Counted from the first letter of the stretch, positions 8,686-17,593 are shown. The stretch: DNA of 64,000 nucleotides from Alphaproteobacteria bacterium (GCA_020632875.1 JACKET010000008.1:62001-126000), one strand, 5' to 3'. The notes: generated by a model not told the origin, from the sequence alone. Numbers and translations are program-made.

Positions 8686-9690
8686 ATGAAGGTGCTGGTC
8701 ACGGGCGGCGGGGGGTTCCTGGGTCGCCGCATCGTCGAGCTGCTGGTCGAGCGGGGCGACGAGGTCACGTTCCTCGCGCGGGGCAGCTACCCCGAGGTCG
8801 AAGCGCTCGGTGCCCACGGCCTCCAGATCGACCTCCGCGACGCCGAGGCCGTCTCCACCGCGGTCCACGGGCACGACGCCATCATCCACGTCGCCGCCAA
8901 GGCCGCGCCGCTCAACGGGGCCTACGAAGAGTTCCGGTCCATCAACGTCGACGGCACGCGCAACCTGCTCGACGCCGCCGAGCAGCACGACGTGCCCCGC
9001 TTCATCTACACGTCCACGCCGAGCGTCATCGGCATGGCCCACGACTCCGAGAACGCCCCGCAAGACACGCCCTACGCCGACGAGTACTGGGCGCCCTACC
9101 CCGAGACCAAGGCCGAGGCCGAGCGCATGGTGCTCGCCGCCAACGGCACGCACATCGCCACCGTGTCGCTGCGCCCGCACCTCATCTTCGGCCCGCGCGA
9201 CGAGAACCTCATGACGCGCGTGCTGCAGCGCGCCTCCACGGGCAAGCTCGCGATCATCGGCGACGGCACGAACAAGGTCGACATGACCTACGTCGACAAC
9301 GCCGCCTGGGCGCACCTCGACGCCCTCGACGCGCTCCAGGACGACCAGGCCCCCCTCGCCGGCAAGGCCTACTTCATCAGCAACGACGAGCCCATCGAGC
9401 TGTGGCCGTGGCTCAACGAGTTCTTCGCCGGGCTCGACATCCCCCCGGTGACGCGGAAGGTCCCCCTGAAGGCCGCGTTCACCATCGGCCGCGTGATGGA
9501 GTGGGCCTGGGACACGCTGCCCCTGAAGGGCGAGCCGCGCATGACCCGCTCCATCGCGGCGGGCCTGGCGCGCTCGCACTGGTACGACATGGGGCCCGCG
9601 AAGCGCGACTTCGGCTACCACGTGCGGGTGCCGATGGCCGAGGCCACGAAGGCGACCATCGCCTGGTACCGCGAGCACGGGTTCGACTGA
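8686..9690 (+). CDS. NAD-dependent epimerase/3-beta-hydroxysteroid dehydrogenase, OleD-like
   Basis: 334 residues. An extended short-chain dehydrogenase: TGGGGFLG at 6-13, IIHVAAKAA, YTSTPSVIG, then the catalytic pair YPETK (Tyr138, Lys142) and SLRPHLIFGP. The run of motifs (LARGSYPEVEALG, HVAAKA, TSTPSV, YFISNDEP, LKGEPRMTR) closely resembles OleD, the NADPH-dependent 2-alkyl-3-oxoalkanoate reductase of long-chain olefin biosynthesis as I remember it. The other ole genes are not in this window, so the exact substrate stays open among 3-oxo acyl or sterol-like compounds. The gene overlaps the next by one base (TGATG), so the two are translationally coupled. Confidence 0.88.
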   Translation: MKVLVTGGGGFLGRRIVELLVERGDEVTFLARGSYPEVEALGAHGLQIDLRDAEAVSTAVHGHDAIIHVAAKAAPLNGAYEEFRSINVDGTRNLLDAAEQHDVPRFIYTSTPSVIGMAHDSENAPQDTPYADEYWAPYPETKAEAERMVLAANGTHIATVSLRPHLIFGPRDENLMTRVLQRASTGKLAIIGDGTNKVDMTYVDNAAWAHLDALDALQDDQAPLAGKAYFISNDEPIELWPWLNEFFAGLDIPPVTRKVPLKAAFTIGRVMEWAWDTLPLKGEPRMTRSIAAGLARSHWYDMGPAKRDFGYHVRVPMAEATKATIAWYREHGFD

Positions 9691-10781
9691 TGGACGGGAT
9701 CCTGATCGACGCCACGCTCGAGGGCCTCGCCGCCGAGGGCGCGATCCAGTCGCTCCTCCCCATCCGCACGGGCCAGATCCAGCCGAGCAGCCTCGATCTA
9801 CGCCTCGGCGCGCGGCTGTGGCAGCTCCAGTGCAGCTTCCTGCCCGGCGCCCAGGGCATCGAGCGCAAGCTCGGCCGCCTGGCCACGGCCACCCACCGCC
9901 TCGATCGGCACGAGCCCATCGTCCTGCACCGCGGGGGCGTCTACCTCGCCGAGATCGAAGAGGTGCTCGAGCTGCCCGAGGGCATCTGGGGCCGCGGCAA
10001 CCCGAAGAGCAGCACCGGGCGGCTCGACGTGTTCGTGCGCCTGCTCACCGAGCAGGGCTACGCGTTCGACACCGTGCCCGAGGGCTACCGGGGCCGGTTG
10101 TTCCTCGAGATCACGCCGCAGTCGTTCCACGTCGCGGTGCGGCGCGGCGACTGCCTCGGCCAGCTTCGGCTGGCGCGCGGCCGTCCCGGTGTGGGCGCCG
10201 ACGAGCTGCGCGAGCGCCAGCAGTCCGACCCGCTGTGCATCTGGTCCGACGGCTCGCCCGCGCCGGTCGACGACAACCACCCGCCGTCCGTGCTGCTGTC
10301 GGTCGACCTCGAGAGCACCGAGGGGCCCGTGGGCTACATCGCGCGCCGGCACCTGCCGCCCGTCGACCTCGCGCGCCGCAACCTGCCCGTCGAGAAGTAC
10401 TGGGTCCCCCTGCCGCCGGCCGGCGAAGAGGGGCACGTGCTCGAGCCCGAGCAGTTCTACATCTTCGCGACCCGCGAGCGCCTGCGCATCCCGCCCGACC
10501 TGTGCGCCGAGCTCGTGGCGTTCGACGCCACGAAGGGCGAGCTGCGCACGCACTATGCCGGCTTCATCGACTCCGGCTTCGGCTGGTCGACCGACGGCGT
10601 GCAGGGCGCGAAGCTGGTGCTCGAGATCCGCACGCACGACGTGCCGTTCCTGCTCGAGCACGGCCAGCCGCTGTTCCGCGTCGAGTTCATGCGCAACGAA
10701 GACCGCCCGCGCTCGCTCTACGGCGAGCTCGGCTCGAACTACCAGGGCCAGGCGCTCAAGCTCGCCAAGCAGTTCGGGTAG
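9690..10781 (+). CDS. dcd: 2'-deoxycytidine 5'-triphosphate deaminase (long form)
   Basis: 363 residues, about twice the length of E. coli Dcd, as expected for the PF06559-type bacterial dCTP deaminases with a duplicated dUTPase-like fold. The N-terminus has QIQPSSLDLRLG at about 30-41, matching the substrate-binding PASxDLRLG motif of the family, and GRGNPKSSTGRLDVFVR at about 107-123 corresponds to the phosphate-binding loop. The C-terminal half repeats the fold (FIDSGFGW, LEIRTHDVPFLLEHGQ). It would supply dUTP for thymidylate synthesis. The start codon shares one base with the preceding stop. Confidence 0.88.
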   Translation: MDGILIDATLEGLAAEGAIQSLLPIRTGQIQPSSLDLRLGARLWQLQCSFLPGAQGIERKLGRLATATHRLDRHEPIVLHRGGVYLAEIEEVLELPEGIWGRGNPKSSTGRLDVFVRLLTEQGYAFDTVPEGYRGRLFLEITPQSFHVAVRRGDCLGQLRLARGRPGVGADELRERQQSDPLCIWSDGSPAPVDDNHPPSVLLSVDLESTEGPVGYIARRHLPPVDLARRNLPVEKYWVPLPPAGEEGHVLEPEQFYIFATRERLRIPPDLCAELVAFDATKGELRTHYAGFIDSGFGWSTDGVQGAKLVLEIRTHDVPFLLEHGQPLFRVEFMRNEDRPRSLYGELGSNYQGQALKLAKQFG

Positions 10782-10787
10782 AGCGGG

Positions 10788-11024
10788 CTACTCGCCGTTC
10801 TCGTCCTCGGGATCGACGGCGCGCTTGGGCTCCGCCTCGTCGTCGCCCTGCTCGCTGGCCGGGACGCCGTAGATGTCCTCCTGGGTGGAGGGCGCCTTCG
10901 AGCCGCCGGGACAGGCGGCGAGGCCGAGCAGCAGCGCGACGGCCGCCGGGCCGGTGCGACCCGTGCGACCACAGGCCGGGCAACGCCCCAGCAGCACGAC
11001 GTTTCCACAGGTACAGGCTCGCAT
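10788..11024 (-). CDS. Small lipoprotein-like protein with N-terminal zinc-ribbon-like cysteines
   Basis: 78 residues. The ATG at 11024 follows GGGGAGG with a five-base gap; the GTG at 11030 is less well placed. The first 20 residues carry Cys4, Cys6, Cys15 and Cys18 in a CxCG...CPxCG arrangement resembling a zinc ribbon. This is followed by a hydrophobic run ending in a lipobox-like LAAC at about 38-41, then an acidic, charged tail. If the hydrophobic run is a signal peptide, its N-region is an unusual metal-binding peptide; alternatively it is a membrane anchor with a cytosolic ribbon. It starts 2 nt after the stop of the HEAT-repeat lipoprotein gene, so the two form an operon. Function unknown. 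Confidence 0.65.
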   Translation of the reverse strand: MRACTCGNVVLLGRCPACGRTGRTGPAAVALLLGLAACPGGSKAPSTQEDIYGVPASEQGDDEAEPKRAVDPEDENGE

Positions 11025-11026
11025 CG

Positions 11027-11635
11027 TCACCTCCCCGCCGCAGCGGCTTCACGGACCGGTGTGGGTGCCCCCTCGTCCGCGGCGAGCGCGGCGAGCGCCT
11101 CGGCGGCGAAGGGCTCGTCGTACAGGGCCTTCACGGCCCCCACCACCACGCGCAGGTCGGCGTCTTCGAGCGCGGCCATCGCGGTGCGCTGCCAGTCGTC
11201 GTGGGCCGCGAGGTCCTGCCCGGAGAGCCCGGTCAGCGCGGCGCCGCGGAGCGCGGCGTGGTTCGACGCATCCGACGCGAGGTCGTGCAGGAACACCCCG
11301 ACCTCTTCGTCGTCGTAGTGCGCGAGCAGCATGAGCGCGCGCGTGCGCAGGCTCATGGTGTCGCCGTGGGCCCCGAGCCACAGGAGGGACTCGCGGGCGC
11401 CGTCGTGCGCGGCGAGCACGTCGGCGTCGGGCAGATCCTCGCCGTGGTGCGCCTGGAGCAGCTCCTGGAGGGCCGGCACGCCGGCGGGGGCCGCGGGAGC
11501 CGCGGGCTCGGGCGCGGCGGGCGGGCGCTCGTCGGGCAGGGTCGTGCGGGTGGCCTGGGCGGAGGGCTCCGTCGGCGGGCTGCCCTTCCCGCAGCCCGCG
11601 AGGGCGACGAGGATCACGAGGTGGACGGGCTTCAC
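11027..11635 (-). CDS. Lipoprotein with HEAT-like helical repeats
   Basis: 202 residues from the GTG at 11635, which has GGAG five bases upstream. The signal is VILVALAGC (lipobox LAGC), then a Pro/Ala-rich spacer to about residue 60. The rest is alternating amphipathic helices (RTRALMLLAHYDDEEVGVFLHDLA, AALRGAALTGLSG, AVKALYDEPFAAEALAALAAD) that read as HEAT/armadillo-type repeats, a scaffold for protein contacts. It sits between the TSP3 metalloprotease gene (13 nt upstream) and the small cysteine-rich protein. I infer a periplasmic or outer-membrane scaffold; the partner is unknown. Confidence 0.72.
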   Translation of the reverse strand: MKPVHLVILVALAGCGKGSPPTEPSAQATRTTLPDERPPAAPEPAAPAAPAGVPALQELLQAHHGEDLPDADVLAAHDGARESLLWLGAHGDTMSLRTRALMLLAHYDDEEVGVFLHDLASDASNHAALRGAALTGLSGQDLAAHDDWQRTAMAALEDADLRVVVGAVKALYDEPFAAEALAALAADEGAPTPVREAAAAGR

Positions 11636-11648
11636 TGAGACTCCGGGG

Positions 11649-12977
11649 CTAGCGCGCGACGGGGCTGTTGAAGAGGACAGACGCCTGGGTGGGCGACACG
11701 TCGCCCTGGGCGATGCCGCCCTGCCAGAACATGAAGTTGGCGCCGTCGTAGTTGATGCACTCGTTGGCGCTGAGCTGGCCGTCGCCGTTGGTGTCCCGGC
11801 TCGGCGGGCACTCGGGCGTGTCGGCGATGACGTCGTGGTACTGGCCCGTGGACTCGGTCGTGTGGAACAGCCCGAGCTGGTGGCCGACCTCGTGCGCCCA
11901 GGTCTCGCCGAACAGGGCCGTGTCGAGGGTCTGGCCGCCCCCCGTGAGGTGCGGGTCGACGGCCACGACGACTGCGCTCGAGTCGAGCCCCTCGACGCCC
12001 ACGGCACCCGGAACACCGCCGGCGATGCCGAGCAGGCCGCCGCCCGCGAAGTCGGCGACGAGGATGAGGTTCACGGTCTGGGTCGTGTTCGTTCCGACAC
12101 GCCGGAGCGCGTAGATGTCGGGGCAGTCGGAGCAGATCACCGCACCGCCCGGGTTGGTGTAGTCGAACTGGTTGACCGTGCCGATGTTCGGGCCGCCGCT
12201 CGACTGGTAGATGGCGCGCATCTGGGCCACGGCGGCGTCGATCTCGTTCTGGTAGACGACCGTGCCGGTCACGGTGATGACGTTGAGGTCGATGGACGGC
12301 TGGCTCTGCGTGTAGCGGCGCGTCGTCACGTACGCGTAGCCCTGCTGCCCGCCGAGGTTGTCGAGGGCGATCGGCACCATCTCCATGCAGCCGGCCGTCG
12401 GGAACGACGCGGTGTTCACGGGCAGCACGAAGCCCCCGTCGGGCAGGCCGATGTAGTGCCCCACGACGTTCGTGTTGTTGCTCACGTACACCATGCCGCC
12501 GGACTCGAAGTACCCGATGCCCGAGCCGTTCGGCCCGCCGTCGACCGTGATGGCGACGCTCACGGCGTCGCTCGGCACGCGTGCGAACACCGACGGCCCG
12601 TAGCTGAACCCGCCCGGATCCCAGGTCCACGTGAAGTTCAGCACGTCGAGCGCGAACGCACCGGGGATGCCGAGTGTGTCGGGGCACCCGGGGTCGACGT
12701 CGGTATCCGGCACGTCTTCGCAGCGGTTGCCGATGCCGTCGCCGTCGTCGTCGTTCTGGTTGGGGTTGCTCACGTCGGGGCAGTTGTCGCAGCGGTTGCC
12801 GACCCCGTCGCCATCGTCGTCGTTCTGGTTGGCGTTCGCGACGCCGGGACAGTTGTCGACGTCGTCGGTGAGGCCGTCGCCGTCGGCGTCTCCGACGACC
12901 GGATCGGTGTCGGGCACGTCGGTTTCGGGCTTCACCGTGTAGGACAGGCACCCGCCGAGCAGGAGGGAGAGCAGCAT
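11649..12977 (-). CDS. Secreted zinc metalloprotease lipoprotein with TSP3 calcium repeats (M43-like)
   Basis: 442 residues. The ATG at 12977 (GAGG six bases upstream) gives the lipoprotein leader MLLSLLLGGC. Residues 25-95 contain three DADGDG/DDDGDG...DNCP units, thrombospondin type-3 repeats that bind calcium. Near residues 361-371 is HEVGHQLGLFH, the extended HExxHxxGxxH zinc motif of metzincins, followed by a TPEC...NFMFW stretch with the Met-turn, as in M43 cytophagalysin/pappalysin-like proteases. A second Asp-rich NGDGQLSANE loop near 400 also looks like a calcium site. It is expected to cleave external proteins at the cell surface. Confidence 0.88.
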   Translation of the reverse strand: MLLSLLLGGCLSYTVKPETDVPDTDPVVGDADGDGLTDDVDNCPGVANANQNDDDGDGVGNRCDNCPDVSNPNQNDDDGDGIGNRCEDVPDTDVDPGCPDTLGIPGAFALDVLNFTWTWDPGGFSYGPSVFARVPSDAVSVAITVDGGPNGSGIGYFESGGMVYVSNNTNVVGHYIGLPDGGFVLPVNTASFPTAGCMEMVPIALDNLGGQQGYAYVTTRRYTQSQPSIDLNVITVTGTVVYQNEIDAAVAQMRAIYQSSGGPNIGTVNQFDYTNPGGAVICSDCPDIYALRRVGTNTTQTVNLILVADFAGGGLLGIAGGVPGAVGVEGLDSSAVVVAVDPHLTGGGQTLDTALFGETWAHEVGHQLGLFHTTESTGQYHDVIADTPECPPSRDTNGDGQLSANECINYDGANFMFWQGGIAQGDVSPTQASVLFNSPVAR

Positions 12978-13048
12978 GGCGGCCTCGGGACTGGCGCACA
13001 CTCTACGCCTTCCGACGCCGCCCCGCGCGCCCCGCCCGCGACACCCGC

Positions 13049-15073
13049 TCAAAACCCGGGAAGCCCCCGGGTCGGGAGCCACACGGCCCGCACGCTCCGG
13101 GGGAGGTCGACGATCGGCGCCGCGTCGGGCGGGCGGAACACGCGCGCCGCGGCACCGGAGCCCGGCGCGCCGATCAACACGTGCCGGTCGTGCTCCCAGA
13201 ACGCGAGAGCCCCTTCGGGCACGGCCCAGGCGACGGGCCGGCGGAACGGGGCGAGCGACGGGCACCAGTGCACCGGACCGCGGACCTCCTCGCCGAACCC
13301 GACCACCAGCGCGCCCTTGGCGAGCCCCACGGTGCCGAGCCCGTCCCCTTCGACCCCGACGGCCTTGCCGAGCGTGGCGAGCTGCGCGCCCTCGACGAGC
13401 TCGACGGGGATCCCCGCACACTCCGTGCAGCCGGGCCTCGCCGCGAGGTCGAGCAGATCGGGCGCCGCGCCGCGATGGGCATCCGCGACCCGCGCGCCGA
13501 GCTCCACGGGACCGTCGAGCCGCGTGGGCAGCGCCAGGACGCGCTTCCAAGACCCGGACGGCTCGCGGGCCCAGACCACGGCGAACCCGGGCGTGCCGCC
13601 GGTGCCGAGGTCGATGTCCGCCGCGTCACCGCGGGGCGCGACGACCTGCCCGCCCGCCACGGCGTAGCGCGCGCCGCCCGCGTCCGTCGCGACCGGCAGG
13701 GGCCGTCCGCCGTCCGTCCACCCATCGGGCGCCGGCTCGAGGCACACCTGGCGCAGGCGACCGTCCGCGTCGGGGACCGGCAGCTCGCAGCCCTGCTCGC
13801 GCGCCGGCTGGATCTCCTGCGACCACGCGGTGCCCGGCCACCGCCGCTTGACGAGCACGTCGCCGAACCGGGCGACCGCGGTCTTCCCGGACACCGCGAG
13901 CTCGTCGGGACACGCCGGCGACGATGCGACGCGCACGGGCTCCCCCGCGCCCGCGACGACCCAGTCGCAGCCCGTCGCGCCCGGCACGAACGCGAAGATC
14001 GCGGGCGCATCGGGCAGCTCCGGACGGTAGCCCTCGATCTCGGGCACGGGCGGCGGCGGCTCGGGCGGCGGACCTCCGCCGATGCGGACCTGCCCGCCCA
14101 CCTCGACGACGAACGGGGTCGGCGCCTCGGGCCACGCCTCGACGAACGCATCGTCGAGCTCGAGGTCCCGCGCGAGGCGGTACGCATAGCGCTCGGCCTG
14201 GTCGCGATCCTCACGGTACCGCACCCTCACGCCCGCGGGCCGCTCGCGGGTCGCGCCGGCCCGGTAGACGAGGCTCTGCGTGGGGATGCCGTCGAGGTGC
14301 GGCCCGGGGTCGTCGGGTCGGTCGTCGCGGCGCAGCGCCCGGAGGACGTGGTTCGCGGCTCCCTCCCCTGCCCCGGCGTCGAGCACGGTGACCAGCGGAC
14401 CCGGTGCGACCGAGCAGGACCACGTGCCGCCGTTCCGGCAGTGGACGACCTGGGCGACGTGCTCGCGCCCCAGCACGACGAGGTCTTCGCAGGTCGTGGT
14501 GTAGGGCTTCTCGCGGCCTTCACCCGCCATCGCGCCGTTCAGCACGAGATCGGCGCCCTTCAGCGACCACCGGCCGTCGACCTTGGCGGGCGCACCGCCG
14601 ATCGTGCCGCCCATCGAGAAGGTGCCGTCGAGGCGGACGTGCAGCGAAGTGCCCTCTTCGTTCGTGCACATCGAGGCCGCCGCGAGGGCCTCGCTCCACC
14701 CCGCCGTGATCACGGCGCCGGGACGCACGGGCTCCATGGGGATGGGGCGCGCGGGCGGCTCCACGCCCTTGCGCACGGTCCAGTGGTCGGGCTTCGACAC
14801 CTCGAGCGCGCCGACATCGACCCACCTCCCGCCCTTCGACCAGCGGTAGGCGAACCCGGCGGGCAACCCCTCGTCGTACGACGCCGACCACCCCCGCCAG
14901 CCCGCGTCCTCCAGCCGCGACGCGACCCGGCCGTACGGAACGCCCCGCACCACGAGGCTGTTCCCGCGGTCGTCCACGTCGAGGCCGGACAGCTCGACGC
15001 CCTCCAGCCAGTCCGGTGCGCCTCCACAGCCGGCGAGGAGCGAGACGACGGAGACGGCCGCGAACGCGAGCAT
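13049..15073 (-). CDS. Large lipoprotein of unknown function
   Basis: 674 residues. The leader MLAFAAVSVVSLLAGC gives a lipobox Cys16 and has no basic residue before the hydrophobic core. About residues 255-310 (IPTQSLVYRAGATRERP, VRVRYREDRDQAERYA) look like a small alpha/beta module similar in outline to LytR C-terminal or SPOR-type domains. A proline-rich hinge near 340-350 (GGGPPPEPPPPVPE) separates two halves. The second half is strand-rich with repeated tryptophans and may be a beta-propeller-like fold. Twelve or more cysteines suggest disulfides. I do not recognise a family. The gene starts 9 nt after the GNAT-HDAC gene stop, so they are probably co-transcribed. Confidence 0.7.
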   Translation of the reverse strand: MLAFAAVSVVSLLAGCGGAPDWLEGVELSGLDVDDRGNSLVVRGVPYGRVASRLEDAGWRGWSASYDEGLPAGFAYRWSKGGRWVDVGALEVSKPDHWTVRKGVEPPARPIPMEPVRPGAVITAGWSEALAAASMCTNEEGTSLHVRLDGTFSMGGTIGGAPAKVDGRWSLKGADLVLNGAMAGEGREKPYTTTCEDLVVLGREHVAQVVHCRNGGTWSCSVAPGPLVTVLDAGAGEGAANHVLRALRRDDRPDDPGPHLDGIPTQSLVYRAGATRERPAGVRVRYREDRDQAERYAYRLARDLELDDAFVEAWPEAPTPFVVEVGGQVRIGGGPPPEPPPPVPEIEGYRPELPDAPAIFAFVPGATGCDWVVAGAGEPVRVASSPACPDELAVSGKTAVARFGDVLVKRRWPGTAWSQEIQPAREQGCELPVPDADGRLRQVCLEPAPDGWTDGGRPLPVATDAGGARYAVAGGQVVAPRGDAADIDLGTGGTPGFAVVWAREPSGSWKRVLALPTRLDGPVELGARVADAHRGAAPDLLDLAARPGCTECAGIPVELVEGAQLATLGKAVGVEGDGLGTVGLAKGALVVGFGEEVRGPVHWCPSLAPFRRPVAWAVPEGALAFWEHDRHVLIGAPGSGAAARVFRPPDAAPIVDLPRSVRAVWLPTRGLPGF

Positions 15074-15082
15074 GCGGGGAGG

Positions 15083-16555
15083 CTACACCGCGCTCGCCGG
15101 ATCCACCGCGCCTTCCGCAGCGTGCGCCACCATGGCCTCCACGTGGGCGCGGGCCGACAGCGCGAGCGCCACGAGGTCGTAGCCGCCCTCCAGCACGGAC
15201 ACGACCGGCGCGATCTCGAGGATCCGACTGGTGATCCAGCGATAGTCCTCGGCGTCGAGCATCATGGTCGAGTGGTCGTCGCGCACGTGCCCGTCGAACC
15301 CCGCCGAGACCACGACGAGCTGGGGGTCGAACGCGCGGAGCCGCGGCAGGACCACGTCTGCGAACCGCTCCCGGTACGCTGCGCCGCTCGTGTGCGGCTC
15401 CATCGGGACGTTCAGGACGTTCCCGCAGCCGACCTCGCTCGGAGCGCCGGTCTGCGGGTACAGGAACACCTCGTGCGTGGAGACGAACAATGTGTTCGGC
15501 TCCGACTCGAGGATGGCCTGCGTGCCGTTCCCGTGGTGCACGTCGAAATCCACGACCGCGACGCGCTGCAGGCGATGCGTCCGCACGGCGTGCAGGGCGC
15601 CGATCGCGGCCGTCGCGAAGAAGCAGAACCCCATGGGCTGCTCGCGCTGGGCGTGGTGCCCGGGGGGACGCGTCACGACGAACGCGCTGCTCGCCCGCCC
15701 CGCGAGCACCAGATCGACGCCCGCGACCACGCCCCCGACCCCGCGCAGGGCCGCGTAGACGCTGTACGCCGAGATGTCGGTGTCGGCGTCGAGCCGCGCG
15801 ACGCCCTCCTCTGGAGCGGCGCCGTCCACGTCCTCCGGGTGCGTGGCGGGGTGCGCGAGCTCGGTGCTGGCCCGGTCGCGGGGCGCGCCGAGCACGGTGA
15901 TGTCGAGGCCCTTCAGCCCCTCCATGACGGCCTGGATGCGCTCCGGCCGCTCGGAGTGCTCGTCGTCCACGAGGTGCTCGAGGCACTCCGGATGCGTCAG
16001 GACGACCACGCCCAGCGGGCGCTCCGGTGGGTTCGCGTCGTCCGCCGTGATCACGAACCGGTTCAGATCCGAGAGGTTCCCGTACGGCTGGAACCCGGCG
16101 CGCAGGAACAGCTTGCGCGACGACGCGTTGCGCGACTCGATGCGCGCCTCGAGCGTGCGGCACCCCTGGACCTCGAACAGGTGCCGCACGACGCCTTCCA
16201 GCGCCTCCGTCGCGTAGCCCCGGCCCCGCGCACCGCGCCGGACCCAGATCTGGAGCTCGAGCGCCCGATCGGACGCCCAGCTCGGGTTGTCGACCAGCAC
16301 CTCGCCGACGAAGGCGTGGTCGTGCCAGATGAACAGCACCGGGTTCGAGAGCTCGTCGAACCGCCGCTGGCCGCTGACCGCGCGGGCCCCCATGTCCTCG
16401 AGATCGCCGTACCGCGCGAGCAGCTCGCCCCACTTGAACCACTCCGCGAGGTCGGGGAGCGTCTCCTCCACCGCCTCGGCGATGCGCGGAGCATCGTCGG
16501 CGCGCGGACGTCGGAGCTGGAGGCGCTCGGTCGCGATGAGCGGCGGCAGGAGCAT
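15083..16555 (-). CDS. GNAT acetyltransferase fused to histone-deacetylase-like (AcuC/HDAC) domain
   Basis: 490 residues in one uninterrupted frame. Residues 1-170 are a RimJ/RimL-type GNAT N-acetyltransferase (IATERLQLRRPR; acetyl-CoA loop RGARGRGYA at 108-116; RNASSRKLFLRAGF at 142-155). Residues 183-480 are a class II-like deacetylase with the full catalytic set: HPECLEHL...SERPERI, PPGHH (His300, His301), VDFDVHHGNG with zinc ligands Asp338 and His340, SAGFDGH with Asp421, and GGYD with Tyr459. Such deacetylases act on acetyl-lysine, acetylpolyamines or acetoin-pathway proteins; the fusion suggests one polypeptide that both adds and removes acetyl groups. A GTG at the domain junction could allow separate HDAC translation, but no stop codon intervenes. 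Confidence 0.9.
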   Translation of the reverse strand: MLLPPLIATERLQLRRPRADDAPRIAEAVEETLPDLAEWFKWGELLARYGDLEDMGARAVSGQRRFDELSNPVLFIWHDHAFVGEVLVDNPSWASDRALELQIWVRRGARGRGYATEALEGVVRHLFEVQGCRTLEARIESRNASSRKLFLRAGFQPYGNLSDLNRFVITADDANPPERPLGVVVLTHPECLEHLVDDEHSERPERIQAVMEGLKGLDITVLGAPRDRASTELAHPATHPEDVDGAAPEEGVARLDADTDISAYSVYAALRGVGGVVAGVDLVLAGRASSAFVVTRPPGHHAQREQPMGFCFFATAAIGALHAVRTHRLQRVAVVDFDVHHGNGTQAILESEPNTLFVSTHEVFLYPQTGAPSEVGCGNVLNVPMEPHTSGAAYRERFADVVLPRLRAFDPQLVVVSAGFDGHVRDDHSTMMLDAEDYRWITSRILEIAPVVSVLEGGYDLVALALSARAHVEAMVAHAAEGAVDPASAV

Positions 16556-16598
16556 GCCGGGAGCATCCCGCCCCCGCGGTGTCCCCGCAACGACAGCG

Positions 16599-17144
16599 CT
16601 ATTTCGGCTCGCCCTGGAGGAGCGCGTCGAGGTGCTCGGCGATGACGGCATCGCGGTTGGCGTCCTGCTCGGCCACCTCGGCCTCGGCCTCCTTCAGGCG
16701 CTCGCGGAGGTCGTCGAGCCGGGCCCGACGCTCCTCCTGGCGCAGGTCGAAGATGTCGCCCGCGAGCTTCTCCATCTCCTTGCGGAGCTTCTTCTTCTCG
16801 CCGTCCGGCGCGGCCTGGTATTCGATGGCGAGCGCCTTGATCTCGTGGCGGATGCCCTGGATGCGCTCGTGGCGGGCGCGGGCCTCGGGATCGCGCGCCT
16901 CGCGGTCGAGCCCGCGGGCCACCCGCCCGAGGACCTCGTAGTACCGGGCCGGATCGCGGGTCTTCAGCCGGGCGAGCTGCTCGGCGCGCTCCGGATCGCG
17001 CGACGCGACCTCCTGGAGCAGGCGCGCCTCGTCCTCCTCGGACAGGCTCGTCGAGGCGCCGAAGTGCGGGCGCGGCTCGTCTCCCGGCCCCGCGATTGCG
17101 GGCGCGACGGAGAGCAGCGACAGGGCGACGAACAGCTTCTTCAC
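16599..17144 (-). CDS. Periplasmic coiled-coil protein of the ECF sigma operon
   Basis: 181 residues from a GTG that overlaps the anti-sigma stop (GTGA), with GGAGG four bases upstream. The leader KKLFVALSLLSVAPAIA is a signal peptide. The mature part is highly charged helix, with long Glu/Arg/Lys heptad-like stretches between about 55 and 170, dominated by RLDDLRERLKEAEAEV. The layout, a sigma factor then a zinc anti-sigma then a small exported helical protein, matches envelope-stress operons in which the third product may sense or buffer periplasmic metals or misfolded proteins (Spy/CpxP/CnrX-like in position only). Confidence 0.75.
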   Translation of the reverse strand: MKKLFVALSLLSVAPAIAGPGDEPRPHFGASTSLSEEDEARLLQEVASRDPERAEQLARLKTRDPARYYEVLGRVARGLDREARDPEARARHERIQGIRHEIKALAIEYQAAPDGEKKKLRKEMEKLAGDIFDLRQEERRARLDDLRERLKEAEAEVAEQDANRDAVIAEHLDALLQGEPK

Positions 17145-17593
17145 AGGGCCTCCAGGTCGACGAACAGGTCGTCGAGCTCGGCATCGAGGTCGTCGAGCCC
17201 GCGGTCGAGGTCGAACGCGAGGTCGATCGACGCGACGGGCACGGGGGGAGCAGGCAGCACGGCCACCTCGGCACCGGGCGCGGGCGCCGGTCCGGAGGGC
17301 GCGAGGAGCCGGAGCAGCAGGACGGCCGCCGCAGCGAGCGCGACCGCCGGACCGAGAAACACCCACAGCGGCCGGTTCGCGGGCACCGTCTCCCGGACGA
17401 CCGGGCCGGGCCGGGCCGCCTCCCGGTCCACGATCCACGGTCCACGGTCCACGCCGGTGACGGCGTGCAGGACCTCTTCGTGCTCGGCGACGAGGGCCTG
17501 ACACCCGGCACACCCCCCGACGTGCGCGAGGTGGGCTTCGTCGCCCTCGCCGTACAGCCAGGCGAGCGTGGCTTCGGTCTGGGGACACGTCAT
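17141..17593 (-). CDS. Zinc-dependent anti-sigma factor, single-pass membrane protein
   Basis: 150 residues. The N-terminal cytosolic part has the ZAS signature H-x3-C-x2-C (His24, Cys28, Cys31) that holds ECF sigma factors. A membrane helix spans about 76-97 (PLWVFLGPAVALAAAAVLLL). The periplasmic tail is Ala/Pro-rich and ends with a strongly acidic stretch (DLDRGLDDLDAELDDLFVDLE). Start ATG at 17593 overlaps the sigma stop by four bases (ATGA) and has GGAGGG six bases upstream. It should sequester the sigma factor at 17590-18102 until an envelope signal releases it. Confidence 0.9.
   Translation of the reverse strand: MTCPQTEATLAWLYGEGDEAHLAHVGGCAGCQALVAEHEEVLHAVTGVDRGPWIVDREAARPGPVVRETVPANRPLWVFLGPAVALAAAAVLLLRLLAPSGPAPAPGAEVAVLPAPPVPVASIDLAFDLDRGLDDLDAELDDLFVDLEAL

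Noticed and set aside
12671..12890. Simple-sequence DNA of GTCGTC/GCCGTC type suggesting a repeat array
   Set aside because: It encodes the TSP3 calcium repeats of the metalloprotease, so the periodicity is coding.
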